37,858 nucleotides of DNA, taken from the NCBI RefSeq assembly GCF_019037185.1, contig NZ_JAHHXM010000029.1, positions 1 to 37,858 on the forward strand, in the 5' to 3' direction. Source of the stretch: Oceanobacillus caeni. Its GTDB lineage: Bacteria; Bacillota; Bacilli; Bacillales; Amphibacillaceae. Below, piece after piece: positions 1 through 7,755 of the stretch. Made by a program: the position numbers and the translations under genes. Every line of letters starts with the position of its first letter. Within the stretch, counting starts at the first letter, position 1. The notes below the pieces were generated by a model. The model saw only the letters and a program-made list of their open reading frames with translations. It made no database searches and had not been told where the DNA came from.

Positions 1-178
1 AGCGCCTTGAGACGCTGGTCGGTAGTATAGGCTTATAGCCGTTGTGCAAACCACCCGTTGGACGGGTGGTCATGATTGGCGGTTAAGAAAGCATAAAATC
101 TTTCCCGTCCGCATAAGTGCAACTAAGGCATCCGCCTACCCTAAAGCGGATGCCAAGATTTTTAAGAGAAACGTGGAG
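1..178 (+). mobile_element. Possible right-end remnant of an IS200/IS605-type element (tnpB 3' tail plus structured RNA)
   Basis: No complete gene fits here. One frame stays open from the window edge (nt 3-38) and encodes RLETLVGSIGL before a stop, which could be the last codons of a gene cut by the window. Next come a GC-rich hairpin (ACCACCCG-TTGGA-CGGGTGGT, about 51-71) and a second perfect stem, GGCATCCGC/GCGGATGCC (127-154), followed by a short T-run. A coding tail running into hairpins just before the element end is how tnpB-type elements and their guide RNAs are arranged, so I suggest a right end. No transposase motif is visible. It could equally be an unrelated structured RNA or a terminator region. 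Confidence 0.3.
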
Positions 179-179
179 T

Positions 180-653
180 CTAGAACAATGGATATAAAGC
201 CAAAGCGACGATGATTCCAGTCAGTCCACCGAAAAAGACTTCGCTAGGTTCATGACCAAGTAATTCCTTTAATTCTTGACGTTTTTCATAATCTTTTTTT
301 CTATTCCAGTCTTTTGCGTGTTCAAAGAATAATTGAAAATCATTAATTAACCGATTTAATACAACAGCGTGCCTTCCTGCATGTCTACGAACACCTGAAG
401 CATCGTACATGGTGATTACACTAAATATGGCGGATATTGCAAACATAGACGAAGATAAGCCTTCAACTATACCAATCGCTGTGGTGAGGGCGGCTACTGC
501 TGCTGAATGACTACTTGGCATGCCACCAGTACTAAATGCAATACTCGGCGTAAATTGCTTAGTTACTAAAAACTTTATTGGGATTTTTATGAATTGGGCA
601 AAAACGATTGCTGATAATGCCGCCCAAATAGGGAAATTAGAAAATATCTCCAT
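180..653 (-). CDS. yuiD: Divergent PAP2-family membrane protein, YuiD-like
   Basis: Small integral membrane protein of 157 aa, the same length class as B. subtilis YuiD (about 158 aa), which it resembles throughout. The acid phosphatase/vanadium haloperoxidase-like signature is visible: GGMPSSHSA near residues 43-51 and GVRRHAG near residue 88, followed by a charged linker, the segment KELLGHEPSEVFFGGLTGI and a hydrophobic C-terminus. Hydrophobic segments lie near residues 10-30, 52-80 and 140-157. The start ATG follows AGGTAGGTG on the minus strand. The substrate is unknown; the family is only distantly related to lipid phosphatases. It is transcribed alone, towards the possible IS end at 1-178. 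Identification is confident, function is not. Confidence 0.88.
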   Translation of the reverse strand: MEIFSNFPIWAALSAIVFAQFIKIPIKFLVTKQFTPSIAFSTGGMPSSHSAAVAALTTAIGIVEGLSSSMFAISAIFSVITMYDASGVRRHAGRHAVVLNRLINDFQLFFEHAKDWNRKKDYEKRQELKELLGHEPSEVFFGGLTGIIVALALYPLF

Positions 654-810
654 CTAAGTTTCAACACCTACCTAATTATTTTAGTGGTTAGGAAATTTAA
701 AGTTTCCCAACTATATTACCTGCTTAGTAAAGAAAAAGCTTTTAAATATAGATTATGTAATTGTAGTAATTTTAACATAGGTGAAAACTAGGTAAAAGAA
801 TTAGCTAAAT

Positions 811-966
811 AAAAGAGAACCTAAACGTGCAGTAGACTCCCATCTCAAGCTTCTTGAGAAACAAAGAAGGTAGGTGGTAGATCAACAGCCCGTAAAGGTC
901 CGATAAGTTCGACTAACCATCAGTGAGGGATGAAGGAAAACCCCCATTGATGGAAGTCTTCTTTAT
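811..966 (+). repeat. bcr1-like ~150-bp interspersed repeat, copy A
   Basis: Diverged member of the seven-copy family described at copy F. The 5' end is degenerate (CTAAACG begins about 821), but the core GCCCGTAAAGGTCCGATAAG and the 3' hairpin CCATCAGTGAGGG...CATTGATGG are clear. The central hairpin CTCAAG-CTT-CTTGAG is perfect in this copy. The right-hand TTTAT (962-966) overlaps the deoD stop codon. Confidence 0.85.
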
Positions 967-1670
967 TGAATGATGGTATCTAAAGCGATTTCCATCATGT
1001 CATTAAATGTTGTTTGTCTTTCCTCAGAAGTCGTTTCTTCGCCTGTTAAGATATGATCTGAAACGGTTAAGACAGATAATGCTTTTCGGCTATACTTTGC
1101 AGCAAGCGTATACAGTGCCGTCGTTTCCATCTCAACAGCTAATACTTGATAGCTTGCAAGCAGTTCATTAATTTCCTGTGCATTTTCACGATAAAAAGAA
1201 TCGCTCGTAAAGACATTACCTACTTTTAAGTTCAAACCTTTTTGGACCCCATTATCGTAGGCGGCTTTTAATAAATGGAAATCTGCTAATGGTGCATAAT
1301 CAATTTGATTAAAAATCATTCGATTCGTTTGGGAATCAGTAGTTGCCCCTTGTGCTAAAATGACATCTCTTACTTTTACATCTTTTTGAAGAGCACCACA
1401 GGTTCCAACACGAATTAGTTTCTGTACATCATATTCTCGGATTAATTCATTTACGTAAATGGATATGGAAGGGACACCCATACCTGTACCTTGAACAGAT
1501 ACACGTTCCCCCTTATAAGTTCCAGTAAATCCTAACATTCCCCTAATTTCATTATATGGATTTACATTTTCAAGGAAATTCTCTGCAATAAATTTTGCAC
1601 GCAATGGATCGCCCGGTAATAAAATTTTATCTGCAATTTCTCCCTTTTTTGCGCCAATATGGACACTCAT
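963..1670 (-). CDS. deoD: Purine nucleoside phosphorylase, DeoD type
   Basis: Cytoplasmic enzyme of purine salvage that splits purine (deoxy)nucleosides with phosphate into base and (deoxy)ribose-1-phosphate. The 235-aa product matches the hexameric DeoD family end to end (B. subtilis 233 aa). Visible landmarks are MSVHIGA and [14 protein letters not shown] at the N-terminus, [26 protein letters not shown], the substrate-contacting VEMETTALY, and SDHILTGE, which carries the catalytic Asp. A strong ribosome site, AGGGAGGATAAAATA, precedes the ATG. The gene stands alone here, without a drm or pdp partner. Its stop codon (TAA, 963-965 on the + strand as TTA) lies inside the TTTAT end of repeat copy A, so the repeat abuts the reading frame exactly. 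Confidence 0.97.
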   Translation of the reverse strand: MSVHIGAKKGEIADKILLPGDPLRAKFIAENFLENVNPYNEIRGMLGFTGTYKGERVSVQGTGMGVPSISIYVNELIREYDVQKLIRVGTCGALQKDVKVRDVILAQGATTDSQTNRMIFNQIDYAPLADFHLLKAAYDNGVQKGLNLKVGNVFTSDSFYRENAQEINELLASYQVLAVEMETTALYTLAAKYSRKALSVLTVSDHILTGEETTSEERQTTFNDMMEIALDTIIQ

Positions 1671-1835
1671 TATTTTATCCTCCCTTAACGAATGGTGTAA
1701 AATAACGGTATCATATTATAAAAAGGAAGACAAATGTCATTTACAAACGGAACAAGGCTTAAATGGGGAGGTGAGTATGACACTTTAATGAGTTGTCTTC
1801 ACAGCAAACTTCTTTCACGAATGATGTCGTTTCGT

Positions 1836-1863
1836 TTGATAAATATATAAAATTGTATATAAT
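1836..1863 (+). promoter_or_regulatory. Predicted sigma-A promoter of ptsH
   Basis: TTGATA (1836-1841), 16-bp spacer, TATAAT (1858-1863). It lies 65 bp upstream of the ptsH ATG and is the only strong match in the divergent deoD/ptsH gap. Confidence 0.6.
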
Positions 1864-1927
1864 AAACATAGTTAACTCGTACAGCTTAAATAGTGTTCGA
1901 GTGAATTATAGGAAGAAGGGTGAAAAA

Positions 1928-2191
1928 ATGAAATCACAAACATTTAAAATCACAGCTGAGTCTGGAGTGCATGCAAGACCAGCTACATTATTAGTTAATA
2001 AAGCTGGACAGTTCGAATCCGAAGTAAACATTAATTACAAGGGTAAATCCGTTAATTTAAAATCCATTATGGGTGTTATGTCTTTAGGAATCCCTGGTGG
2101 AGCAGAGATCGAAATTTCTACTGAAGGAAATGATGAAGAAGAAGCATTAAATGCATTAGCTGACGTAGTTAAAGAGCATTTAGGGGAATAA
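1928..2191 (+). CDS. ptsH: Phosphocarrier protein HPr
   Basis: Phosphocarrier of the sugar phosphotransferase system: it passes phosphate from enzyme I to the sugar-specific EIIA proteins and, when phosphorylated on serine, acts as CcpA corepressor. The 87-aa product has the active-site His15 in SGVHARPA and the regulatory Ser46 in LKSIMGVMSLGI. His15 distinguishes it from Crh, which lacks it. The start is placed at the ATG after GAAGAAGGGTG; the same frame stays open upstream to 1793 but gives a non-HPr extension. In B. subtilis ptsH is followed by ptsI. Here a strong terminator follows at once and enzyme I is not in the window. Confidence 0.95.
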   Translation: MKSQTFKITAESGVHARPATLLVNKAGQFESEVNINYKGKSVNLKSIMGVMSLGIPGGAEIEISTEGNDEEEALNALADVVKEHLGE

Positions 2192-2201
2192 ATAATATTA
2201 T

Positions 2202-2239
2202 AAAAAGCTAGAGGGAGACAAATTTTCCTCTAGCTTTTT
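2202..2239. terminator. Bidirectional terminator between ptsH and kapB
   Basis: Stem AAAAAGCTAGAGG/CCTCTAGCTTTTT with A- and T-tracts on both sides. It ends ptsH (+), and the stop codon of kapB (-) lies within it. Confidence 0.85.
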
Positions 2240-2634
2240 ATGTTATAATATCGCTTTTTATAGTTGTTTTCTTCCAAACGGTTTAAAGTTAGTATTGCTT
2301 GTTGGTTATAAGGGGTATCCTCTTGTAAAAGCTTTTCTTTATATGTATGAACCGCGACTTTTAAAGAATCCCCATACGAAGGTACTTCTGCATCGTAAGG
2401 ATGAACAGCAGGTTTTTTTACATTCATTTTTTCTTGATAGAATAAAGCTTTTCGTTCATGAAAAAATACACCCTCCACTTGTCCAGGATTATGCAGATCC
2501 CCTTGCATTGGATGCTTTAGCACAGCTAACACTTCTATTAGATAGTTTTTACCTCTATCTTCCTTGACTTTTCCAATGTAAGTTCCTGAATGGTAATGAG
2601 CTTTTACAATATCTCCAATGTTTACTTCAGCCAT
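2230..2634 (-). CDS. kapB: Kinase-associated lipoprotein B-like protein KapB
   Basis: Soluble 134-aa protein resembling B. subtilis KapB (about 128 aa), which is needed for efficient signalling from sporulation kinase KinB. Shared stretches are GDIVKAHYHSGTYIGKV at the N-terminus, VLKHPMQGDLHNPGQVEGV and FFHERKALFYQEK in the middle, and PYDAEVPSYGDSL. The N-terminal half reads as a small beta-rich domain and the C-terminal half as an amphipathic helix pair. No signal peptide or lipobox is present despite the historical family name. The start ATG follows AGAGGTGATATGTT. It is monocistronic and convergent with ptsH across a shared terminator. kinB is not in the window, so the role is assumed from the family. 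Confidence 0.88.
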   Translation of the reverse strand: MAEVNIGDIVKAHYHSGTYIGKVKEDRGKNYLIEVLAVLKHPMQGDLHNPGQVEGVFFHERKALFYQEKMNVKKPAVHPYDAEVPSYGDSLKVAVHTYKEKLLQEDTPYNQQAILTLNRLEENNYKKRYYNIKS

Positions 2635-2752
2635 AACATATCACCTCTAAGTACATTGTGCCAAAAAAAGTAAAATTAAGCGAATAATATGGAAATAGGT
2701 TTAGTAAATAAGCTTATTTTGCTATAATGAACATTGGAAGGAAGGCGATAGA

Positions 2753-2962
2753 ATGAATTTATATATATTAATGCCATTTTTATATTTTCCAGAAGATAAG
2801 ACTGAATATATTCCAGCTGTCATCTCGTTAATCATTTTTATGACATTAGCATGTGTTGCAATGTATATCTTTTATAAGAAGTCGAAGAAGGATGAAAAGG
2901 AATTCAATAAAAAATATAGTGAACAGTTGCAACAGGTTGCTAAGAATAATAACGAAAAGTAA
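2753..2962 (+). CDS. Small single-pass membrane protein, unknown function
   Basis: A 69-aa product I do not recognise. It has a short hydrophobic N-terminus (NLYILMPFLYF), a clear membrane helix at about residues 20-42 (IPAVISLIIFMTLACVAMYIF), then a highly charged Lys/Glu tail of about 25 residues ending QLQQVAKNNNEK. The start is supported by GGAAGGAAGGCG 6 nt upstream and a TATAAT box near 2722. A stem with a T-run follows the stop. The tail should face the cytoplasm by the positive-inside rule. The gene sits alone between kapB (-) and sodC (+). I believe it is real because of the ribosome site, promoter-like box and terminator. Confidence 0.65.
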   Translation: MNLYILMPFLYFPEDKTEYIPAVISLIIFMTLACVAMYIFYKKSKKDEKEFNKKYSEQLQQVAKNNNEK

Positions 2963-2966
2963 CATC

Positions 2967-2999
2967 AAAAGGAGCATTACATAAGTTGCTTCTTTTTTG
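2967..2999 (+). terminator. Terminator after the small membrane protein gene
   Basis: Stem AAAAGGAGC/GCTTCTTTT (one G-U pair) followed by T6. Confidence 0.65.
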
Positions 3000-3094
3000 T
3001 TTGATGCAAATGGGTCTAAGTTGATTTAACGTTTGTATATTTTACTACAAGAAGTGAATAATAACGCAAAATGCACTAAAAAGGGGAAAGCTAC

Positions 3095-3676
3095 ATGCGT
3101 TTATTATTCATAATCTTTTTTACTTTGGTCTTGGCATCGTGCGGTAATGGGGAAACTGAGTCCACAAGAACAGTTGATATGTATAATGCTGAAGGTGATA
3201 TGGTTGGAACAGCGACATTAAATGAAATGCCGGATGGGGTTCAAGTGAAATTAAAACTAGAAGGACTGACACCGGGATTTCACGGTATTCATGTTCATGA
3301 GTATCCCCAATGCAAGGGTCCTGATTTTAAAAGCGCTGGAAGTCACCTCAATCCTGAAGGGAATGAACATGGCTTAATGCATCCAGAAGGGGCCCATTTG
3401 GGTGATTTACCAAATATAGAGGCGGATAGTGACGGGTTAGTAGATGCGGAACTAATGTTGAGTGGAGCTACACTAAGAGAAGGGAAAAATTCCATTCTCA
3501 AAGGGGACGGTACTTCACTAGTTATACATGAATCACAAGATGATGGAGTTAGCCAGCCTGCAGGGAATTCCGGGGCTCGAATTATGTGTGGGACAATTAA
3601 AGCGGAACCTAAGAAAAATACGGAAACTCCTACAGATCCAACCGAGACAAATGAAGAGCAAGAAGAAGAAGGATGA
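3095..3676 (+). CDS. sodC: Cu,Zn superoxide dismutase, surface lipoprotein
   Basis: Predicted to dismutate superoxide at the outer face of the membrane. The 193-aa precursor has a signal peptide ending in the lipobox LASC, with Cys16 as lipid anchor. All family ligands are present: copper His66, His68 and His145; bridging His84; zinc His92, His101 and Asp104. The disulfide pair Cys73/Cys165 and the guiding Arg162 are also there. This matters because B. subtilis YojM is reported to lack a copper ligand, whereas this copy looks active. The C-terminal 25 residues are an acidic Glu/Thr/Pro tail outside the fold. The ribosome site is AAAGGGGAAAG. It is monocistronic, with a strong terminator shared with patB. 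Confidence 0.92.
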   Translation: MRLLFIIFFTLVLASCGNGETESTRTVDMYNAEGDMVGTATLNEMPDGVQVKLKLEGLTPGFHGIHVHEYPQCKGPDFKSAGSHLNPEGNEHGLMHPEGAHLGDLPNIEADSDGLVDAELMLSGATLREGKNSILKGDGTSLVIHESQDDGVSQPAGNSGARIMCGTIKAEPKKNTETPTDPTETNEEQEEEG

Positions 3677-3680
3677 ACAA

Positions 3681-3714
3681 AATAACCACGTCCCTTTGCT
3701 GACGTGGTTATTAT
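3681..3714. terminator. Bidirectional terminator between sodC and patB
   Basis: Perfect 12-bp stem AATAACCACGTC/GACGTGGTTATT with A/T flanks, lying between convergent genes. Confidence 0.88.
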
Positions 3715-3718
3715 TTTA

Positions 3719-4888
3719 TTATCTATTTTTTATTGCTTCGATAATTCGTTTTGTCCCTTCTGCAATAGTAGCACGGGGACAAGCTAAATTCATACGCATA
3801 TATTGTTTACCTTCTTCGCCATAATCAACACCTGCGTTCAGCCCAACCCTAGCCTTATGAATCATAAATTCCTTTAATTCTTTCGCATCAAGACCTAGTG
3901 AGCTACAATCAATCCAGAGTAGATAGGTCCCTTCAGAAGGCGTAACGCGTAAGTCTGTGTTATGTTCAAGTTCTTTCGTAACATAATCTCTATGACCTTC
4001 TAAGACGGTGAGAAGTTCATTTAGCCATGGCGATCCATAATTATATGCCGCTTCTAAAGCAGTATTTGCCATCGTATTTAATCCGTTGCCATGACCTTGT
4101 TTTTGAAATTCTTCTATTAATTTTTTACGTTTTTCCTTATTTGTAGTAATAACGTAAGATGCCTCTAGTCCTGCTAAATTAAATGTTTTGGAAGGAGCCA
4201 TACAAGTTATCGTATGATTTGCAATCTCTTCAGACAAAGAAGCAATAGGAATGTGTTTCTTTCCAGAAAACACAAGATCGGCATGAATTTCATCAGAAAT
4301 GATAAGCACATTATATTTCAAACATAGTCTAGCCATTTCCTCTAATTCCGCTTTCTTCCAAACTCTTCCTACAGGATTGTGAGGGGAACAAAGTATAAAA
4401 GCTTTTACTCCAGATTTTAACTTTTCTTCAAAGTCATTAAAGTTAATTGTATAATAATTATTTTCTTCTATTAATGGGTTTTTAACAATTTCTCGATCAT
4501 GGGCTTGTATAACATTGTAGAACGGTGTATAAACGGGTGTTTGTATTAAAATCTTATCTTGAGGCTCCGTAAATGCCCTAATAGCCATATGTAAGCTTGT
4601 AACAACGCCTTTACTGAAAGAAAGCCATTCACGATTTATTTCCCAATCATGTCGAGTTTTTACCCAATTTACGATAGAATCTTTCACGGCATTATCTACA
4701 ACTGTATATCCATAGATTCCATGTTCTGCACGTTTAATAAGTGCTTCATTTACTTCACGTGGAGCCTGAAAATCCATATCAGCTACCCACATAGGCAGAA
4801 TATCTTCATTTTGAAAGATAAACTCTCTTAAGTCCCACTTCATTGAACGTGTGTTTAAACGATTATGTACTCTATCAAAAATACTCAC
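3719..4888 (-). CDS. patB: Cystathionine beta-lyase, MalY/PatB family
   Basis: PLP-dependent C-S lyase that releases homocysteine (or thiols from cysteine conjugates) together with pyruvate and ammonia; it acts in methionine synthesis or sulfur recycling. At 389 aa it matches PatB (387 aa). Visible features are LPMWVADMDF near residue 31, TPVYTPFY at 117-124, CSPHNPVGR at 167-175, SDEIHADL at 198-205, and the PLP lysine Lys234 in APSKTFNLAGL. The start is GTG, chosen because AGGAGG lies 9 nt upstream. The gene is preceded by a leader of about 150 nt with two hairpins, the second with a T-tract reading towards patB (separate entry), which suggests attenuation. Metabolic class is certain; the physiological substrate is not. 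Confidence 0.93.
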   Translation of the reverse strand: MSIFDRVHNRLNTRSMKWDLREFIFQNEDILPMWVADMDFQAPREVNEALIKRAEHGIYGYTVVDNAVKDSIVNWVKTRHDWEINREWLSFSKGVVTSLHMAIRAFTEPQDKILIQTPVYTPFYNVIQAHDREIVKNPLIEENNYYTINFNDFEEKLKSGVKAFILCSPHNPVGRVWKKAELEEMARLCLKYNVLIISDEIHADLVFSGKKHIPIASLSEEIANHTITCMAPSKTFNLAGLEASYVITTNKEKRKKLIEEFQKQGHGNGLNTMANTALEAAYNYGSPWLNELLTVLEGHRDYVTKELEHNTDLRVTPSEGTYLLWIDCSSLGLDAKELKEFMIHKARVGLNAGVDYGEEGKQYMRMNLACPRATIAEGTKRIIEAIKNR

Positions 4889-4956
4889 TATGATTAACCT
4901 CCTATCTTCATTATTGTTATTATATCAAATTAGCAGAAATATAAAGGAAAAATGGC

Positions 4957-5062
4957 AAAAAAAAAGCAAAGCGTTGTAACGCCTTGCATACAGGGGGAAT
5001 ACGAGAAAGTCTTACAATATTAGTTATTCCCCGGTATAAAAAATATAAACTTCTTTTTTTAA
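4957..5062 (-). ncRNA. Candidate leader attenuator or small RNA upstream of patB
   Basis: Read on the minus strand, a promoter-like TTTACT-17-TTATAT (about 5041-5070) is followed by hairpin 1 (GGGGAATA/TATTCCCC, arms 5025-5032 and 4994-5001). Hairpin 2 is a 10-bp stem, GCAAGGCGTT/AACGCTTTGC (4966-4987), running straight into nine T residues (4957-4965). Hairpin 2 plus T9 is a textbook intrinsic terminator, yet no minus-strand gene lies upstream. It therefore ends either a short RNA of about 80 nt or premature patB transcripts. A second TATAAT nearer patB (about 4917-4922) could serve patB independently. No known riboswitch consensus is recognisable. Confidence 0.5.
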
Positions 5063-5182
5063 AAAAGTAAAATAAATTTTTTATCATTCTTTCTCATTGA
5101 ATTCTAATCGTTTTCTTAGTACAATTTTCATTCAGACATTTATTATAAAAATGGAAATAAAGAATAAAGGAGAAGGAAATGT

Positions 5183-5644
5183 ATGAAAAAAATAATAGTA
5201 TTTCTAATGATTTTGGGAGTTTTAAGTGCCTGTGGTAATGCGAGTTCTCAAGACGCAGAACAGCCGAATACAGATGTAAAAGATGAAACTATTACCACTC
5301 AGAAGGATACGGAAGCGAATAAAGAAGAAGCCGAAACTGGAATGGAAAATAATGAAGTAAATAACGAGAACACTGAAATGGAAAATAATGAAATAAATAA
5401 TGAGAAAACGGAAGTGGAAAGTGATGAAGTGAATTATGAAGAAATGGCAATTTGGGAAGAAGTAATACCTACTAATAATTATTCGCTAAGGGTTGTTGAA
5501 GATAATAATCATAAACGTATTGTACTCTTTGAAGATGAAAATGGTCATGTTTCTTATAAAAGTATTTACATAAAAGACAAGGATCGTTTAAAAGTAATAG
5601 ACACAGATACTGATGATGGATTATTATATAACGATAAAATATAA
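5183..5644 (+). CDS. Lipoprotein with Asn/Glu-rich repeats, unknown function
   Basis: 153-aa lipoprotein precursor that I do not recognise. The signal peptide MKKIIVFLMILGVLSAC ends in a lipobox (LSAC). A low-complexity acidic linker follows at about residues 20-90. It includes imperfect tandem units of 14 residues built around ENNE(V/I)NNE(N/K)TE, visible in the DNA as repeats near 5340-5420. A compact C-terminal part (YSLRVVEDNNHKRIVLFEDENGHVS onward) reads as beta-strands, perhaps a small sensing or binding module. AAAGGAGAAGGAAATGT precedes the ATG. The linker looks like a flexible spacer from the membrane. The gene is followed by a short hairpin and then repeat copy B. Confidence 0.75.
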   Translation: MKKIIVFLMILGVLSACGNASSQDAEQPNTDVKDETITTQKDTEANKEEAETGMENNEVNNENTEMENNEINNEKTEVESDEVNYEEMAIWEEVIPTNNYSLRVVEDNNHKRIVLFEDENGHVSYKSIYIKDKDRLKVIDTDTDDGLLYNDKI

Positions 5645-5652
5645 AAAAGCAA

Positions 5653-5680
5653 AAAGCACCCCTATTGGAGGTGCTTTAAA
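5653..5680 (+). terminator. Probable terminator after the lipoprotein gene
   Basis: Stem AAAGCACC/GGTGCTTT with only a weak T-run. Repeat copy B begins at the next base, so the original tail of the terminator may have been replaced. Confidence 0.5.
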
Positions 5681-5834
5681 CTTATCCCACCTAAAACGGG
5701 CAGTAAGACTCCTACCCCAAGCTTTTGGAGAAACAAAGAAATCAGCTGGGAGATCAACTGCCCATAAAGGTCCGATAAGTGTGACTAACCATCAGTGGGG
5801 AATGAAGGAACCCCCTACTGATGGAGTCTTCTAT
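5681..5834 (+). repeat. bcr1-like ~150-bp interspersed repeat, copy B
   Basis: Nearly complete copy lying between a + gene and the 3' end of pgi (-). CTTATCCCACC opens it, then ACGGGCAGT/ACTGCCCAT stem arms and the hairpin CCATCAGTGGGG...CCCCTACTGATGG. The right end TCTAT (5830-5834) contains the pgi stop codon. Confidence 0.88.
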
Positions 5835-7177
5835 AAGCGTTTTTCTAATTCTTCTTTTTGACTTTCAAAACCAGGTTTACCAAGTAAGGCAAACATGTTT
5901 TTCTTATATGCTTCCACACCTGGCTGGTCGAATGGGTTAACACCTAATAGATATCCACTCATACCACAAGCTTTTTCAAAGAAGTACACAAGATAACCGA
6001 ACGTATAAGCATTTATCTCTGGGATTTCTAAAATTAAATTAGGTACGCCTCCATCTGTATGAGCAAGCATGGTACCTTGGAATGCTTTGTCGTTGATTTC
6101 TTGAATGGTTTTACCAGCTAAGTAGTTCAATCCGTCTAAATCATTTTCTTCAGCTTCTAACGTTAAGTCAATTTTAGATTTATTAACATGAAGAACCGTT
6201 TCAAAAATGTTACGACGACCTTCTTGAATATATTGACCTAAAGAGTGTAGGTCTGTCGTAAAGTTTGCTGAAGAAGGATAAATACCTTTTTGGTCCTTTC
6301 CTTCACTTTCTCCAAATAATTGTTTCCACCATTCAGAGAAGTATTGTAGGTTAGGTTCGTAGTTGATTAATAACTCTGTAACCTTTCCTTTATTGTAAAG
6401 GATATTACGGACAGCAGCATATTGATATGCCGCATTATTTTCTAGAGACGGATCTGAAAAATCATTCATTGCGTCTCTCGCACCCTGCATCATTTCATCC
6501 GTGTTAACACCACTTACGGCGATAGGGAGTAACCCAACTGCGGTCAGTACAGAATAACGACCACCGACATCATCAGGGATCACAAATGTTTCATATCCAG
6601 CTGCATCTGCAGAAGTCTTTAAGGCACCTCTTGCTTTGTCAGTAGTTGCAAAAATACGACCTTTTGCTTCTTCTACACCATATTTTTCTTCCAAATACTT
6701 TTTAAATATACGGAAAGCAACAGCAGGTTCAGTTGTAGTACCTGATTTTGAAATAACGTTAATGGAGAAATCTTTATTTTTTAATACATCAAATAATTCA
6801 CTCATATAAGTGGAGCTTAAATGATTACCAACAAAAATAATTTGTGGTGCTTTTCTTTCTTCTTTAGAAAGAATATTTTGGAATGAGTGATTCAACATTT
6901 CTATAGCTGCACGAGCGCCTAGATAAGAGCCGCCAATACCTATAACCAAAAGAACATCGGAATCATTTCTAATTTTTTCTGCAGCTTTTTGAATGCGTGC
7001 ATATTCTTCTTTATCATAATTTTCTGGAAGGTCAACCCATCCTAAAAAGTCTTTTCCAGCTCCAGTTTTATTATGTAACATATGATGAGCAGTTTTGACA
7101 AAGTCACTAAGGTTGTCTATTTCGCTTTGATTAAAGAATGACAAAGCTTTATCATATTTAAAAGATACATGTGTCAT
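5831..7177 (-). CDS. pgi: Glucose-6-phosphate isomerase
   Basis: Glycolytic and gluconeogenic enzyme interconverting glucose-6-phosphate and fructose-6-phosphate in the cytoplasm. The 448-aa product aligns with B. subtilis Pgi (450 aa) over its length: [13 protein letters not shown] at 78-90, [12 protein letters not shown] from 141, [28 protein letters not shown] and the C-terminal [24 protein letters not shown] lies 9 nt before the ATG. It ends EKRL; as I recall B. subtilis Pgi ends about two residues later, so the repeat insertion (copy B) may have supplied the present stop codon. It precedes no other gene on its strand. Together with yugI upstream it keeps the B. subtilis yug-region neighbourhood. 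Confidence 0.97.
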   Translation of the reverse strand: MTHVSFKYDKALSFFNQSEIDNLSDFVKTAHHMLHNKTGAGKDFLGWVDLPENYDKEEYARIQKAAEKIRNDSDVLLVIGIGGSYLGARAAIEMLNHSFQNILSKEERKAPQIIFVGNHLSSTYMSELFDVLKNKDFSINVISKSGTTTEPAVAFRIFKKYLEEKYGVEEAKGRIFATTDKARGALKTSADAAGYETFVIPDDVGGRYSVLTAVGLLPIAVSGVNTDEMMQGARDAMNDFSDPSLENNAAYQYAAVRNILYNKGKVTELLINYEPNLQYFSEWWKQLFGESEGKDQKGIYPSSANFTTDLHSLGQYIQEGRRNIFETVLHVNKSKIDLTLEAEENDLDGLNYLAGKTIQEINDKAFQGTMLAHTDGGVPNLILEIPEINAYTFGYLVYFFEKACGMSGYLLGVNPFDQPGVEAYKKNMFALLGKPGFESQKEELEKRL

Positions 7178-7288
7178 GCTGTAATTCCTCCTAATAAATA
7201 AAGATATGATTATACTTTAACTAATTAAATATTTTACATCAAGATTGAAACTTTTAGAAGTAATAGACTTTTCAAAAGGGCTGTATAT

Positions 7289-7323
7289 GAAAAGGGCATG
7301 TCCAGTTCGCCTGTTCATGCCCA
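7289..7323 (-). terminator. Terminator after yugI
   Basis: Minus-strand stem GGGCATG/CATGCCC with a 15-nt loop, then T4. It separates yugI from pgi. Confidence 0.7.
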
Positions 7324-7330
7324 TCCCTAG

Positions 7331-7723
7331 CTAGTTTTTAAATGTTCCTTCACGTTCCTCTGATTGTTCAATCCACTCTTGTAGTTTATCTTTAAGCGTA
7401 TTAAATCCTGATGTTGCTTCTTCTTGTTGTTGTTTTGGTTTTTGCATCTTTTGGGGTTTAGTAGTTTCTTTTTTTGGTGCTTCCTCAGTTGCTCTGATGG
7501 AAAGTGATACTTTGTTATTTTCTTCATTTACGTTCAAAACTTTAACTTTTACTTCATCGCCAACGGATAAATGATCATTAATATCTTTAACAAAACCGTG
7601 AGTGATTTCAGAGATATGAACCAAACCTTGAGTTTCATCATCTAATGCAACAAAGGCACCATATGGTTGAATCCCTGTAACTTTACCTTCTAATACTTGA
7701 CCAGCCTCAAATTTATTTGTCAT
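7331..7723 (-). CDS. yugI: S1-domain RNA-binding protein YugI (general stress protein 13 type)
   Basis: Cytoplasmic protein with one S1 RNA-binding domain (residues 4-75: GQVLEGKVTGIQPYGAFVAL, GLVHISEITHGFVKDI, VGDEVKVKVL), then a Lys/Gln-rich linker and a conserved C-terminal helix (GFNTLKDKLQEWIEQSEE). B. subtilis YugI has the same plan and the same 130-aa length. I start at the second ATG of the frame: AGGAGA ends 9 nt upstream of it, while the first ATG (7730-7732) overlaps the ribosome site itself. Members associate with ribosomes; the exact role is unsettled. The region immediately upstream is occupied by a MITE-like repeat, so its promoter must lie within or beyond that repeat. Confidence 0.92.
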   Translation of the reverse strand: MTNKFEAGQVLEGKVTGIQPYGAFVALDDETQGLVHISEITHGFVKDINDHLSVGDEVKVKVLNVNEENNKVSLSIRATEEAPKKETTKPQKMQKPKQQQEEATSGFNTLKDKLQEWIEQSEEREGTFKN

Positions 7724-7755
7724 GCCGAACATCTCCTATTTTTTCAATTCTTATT

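Noticed and set aside
1793-1927. 45-codon N-terminal extension of HPr
   Set aside because: HPr proteins start at the internal ATG; the extension covers the predicted promoter.
1928-2191. Reading this gene as crh
   Set aside because: His15 is present, and Crh lacks it.
7327-7527. Lys/Gln-rich open frame overlapping yugI in another frame
   Set aside because: A shadow of the low-complexity linker of yugI without its own ribosome site.
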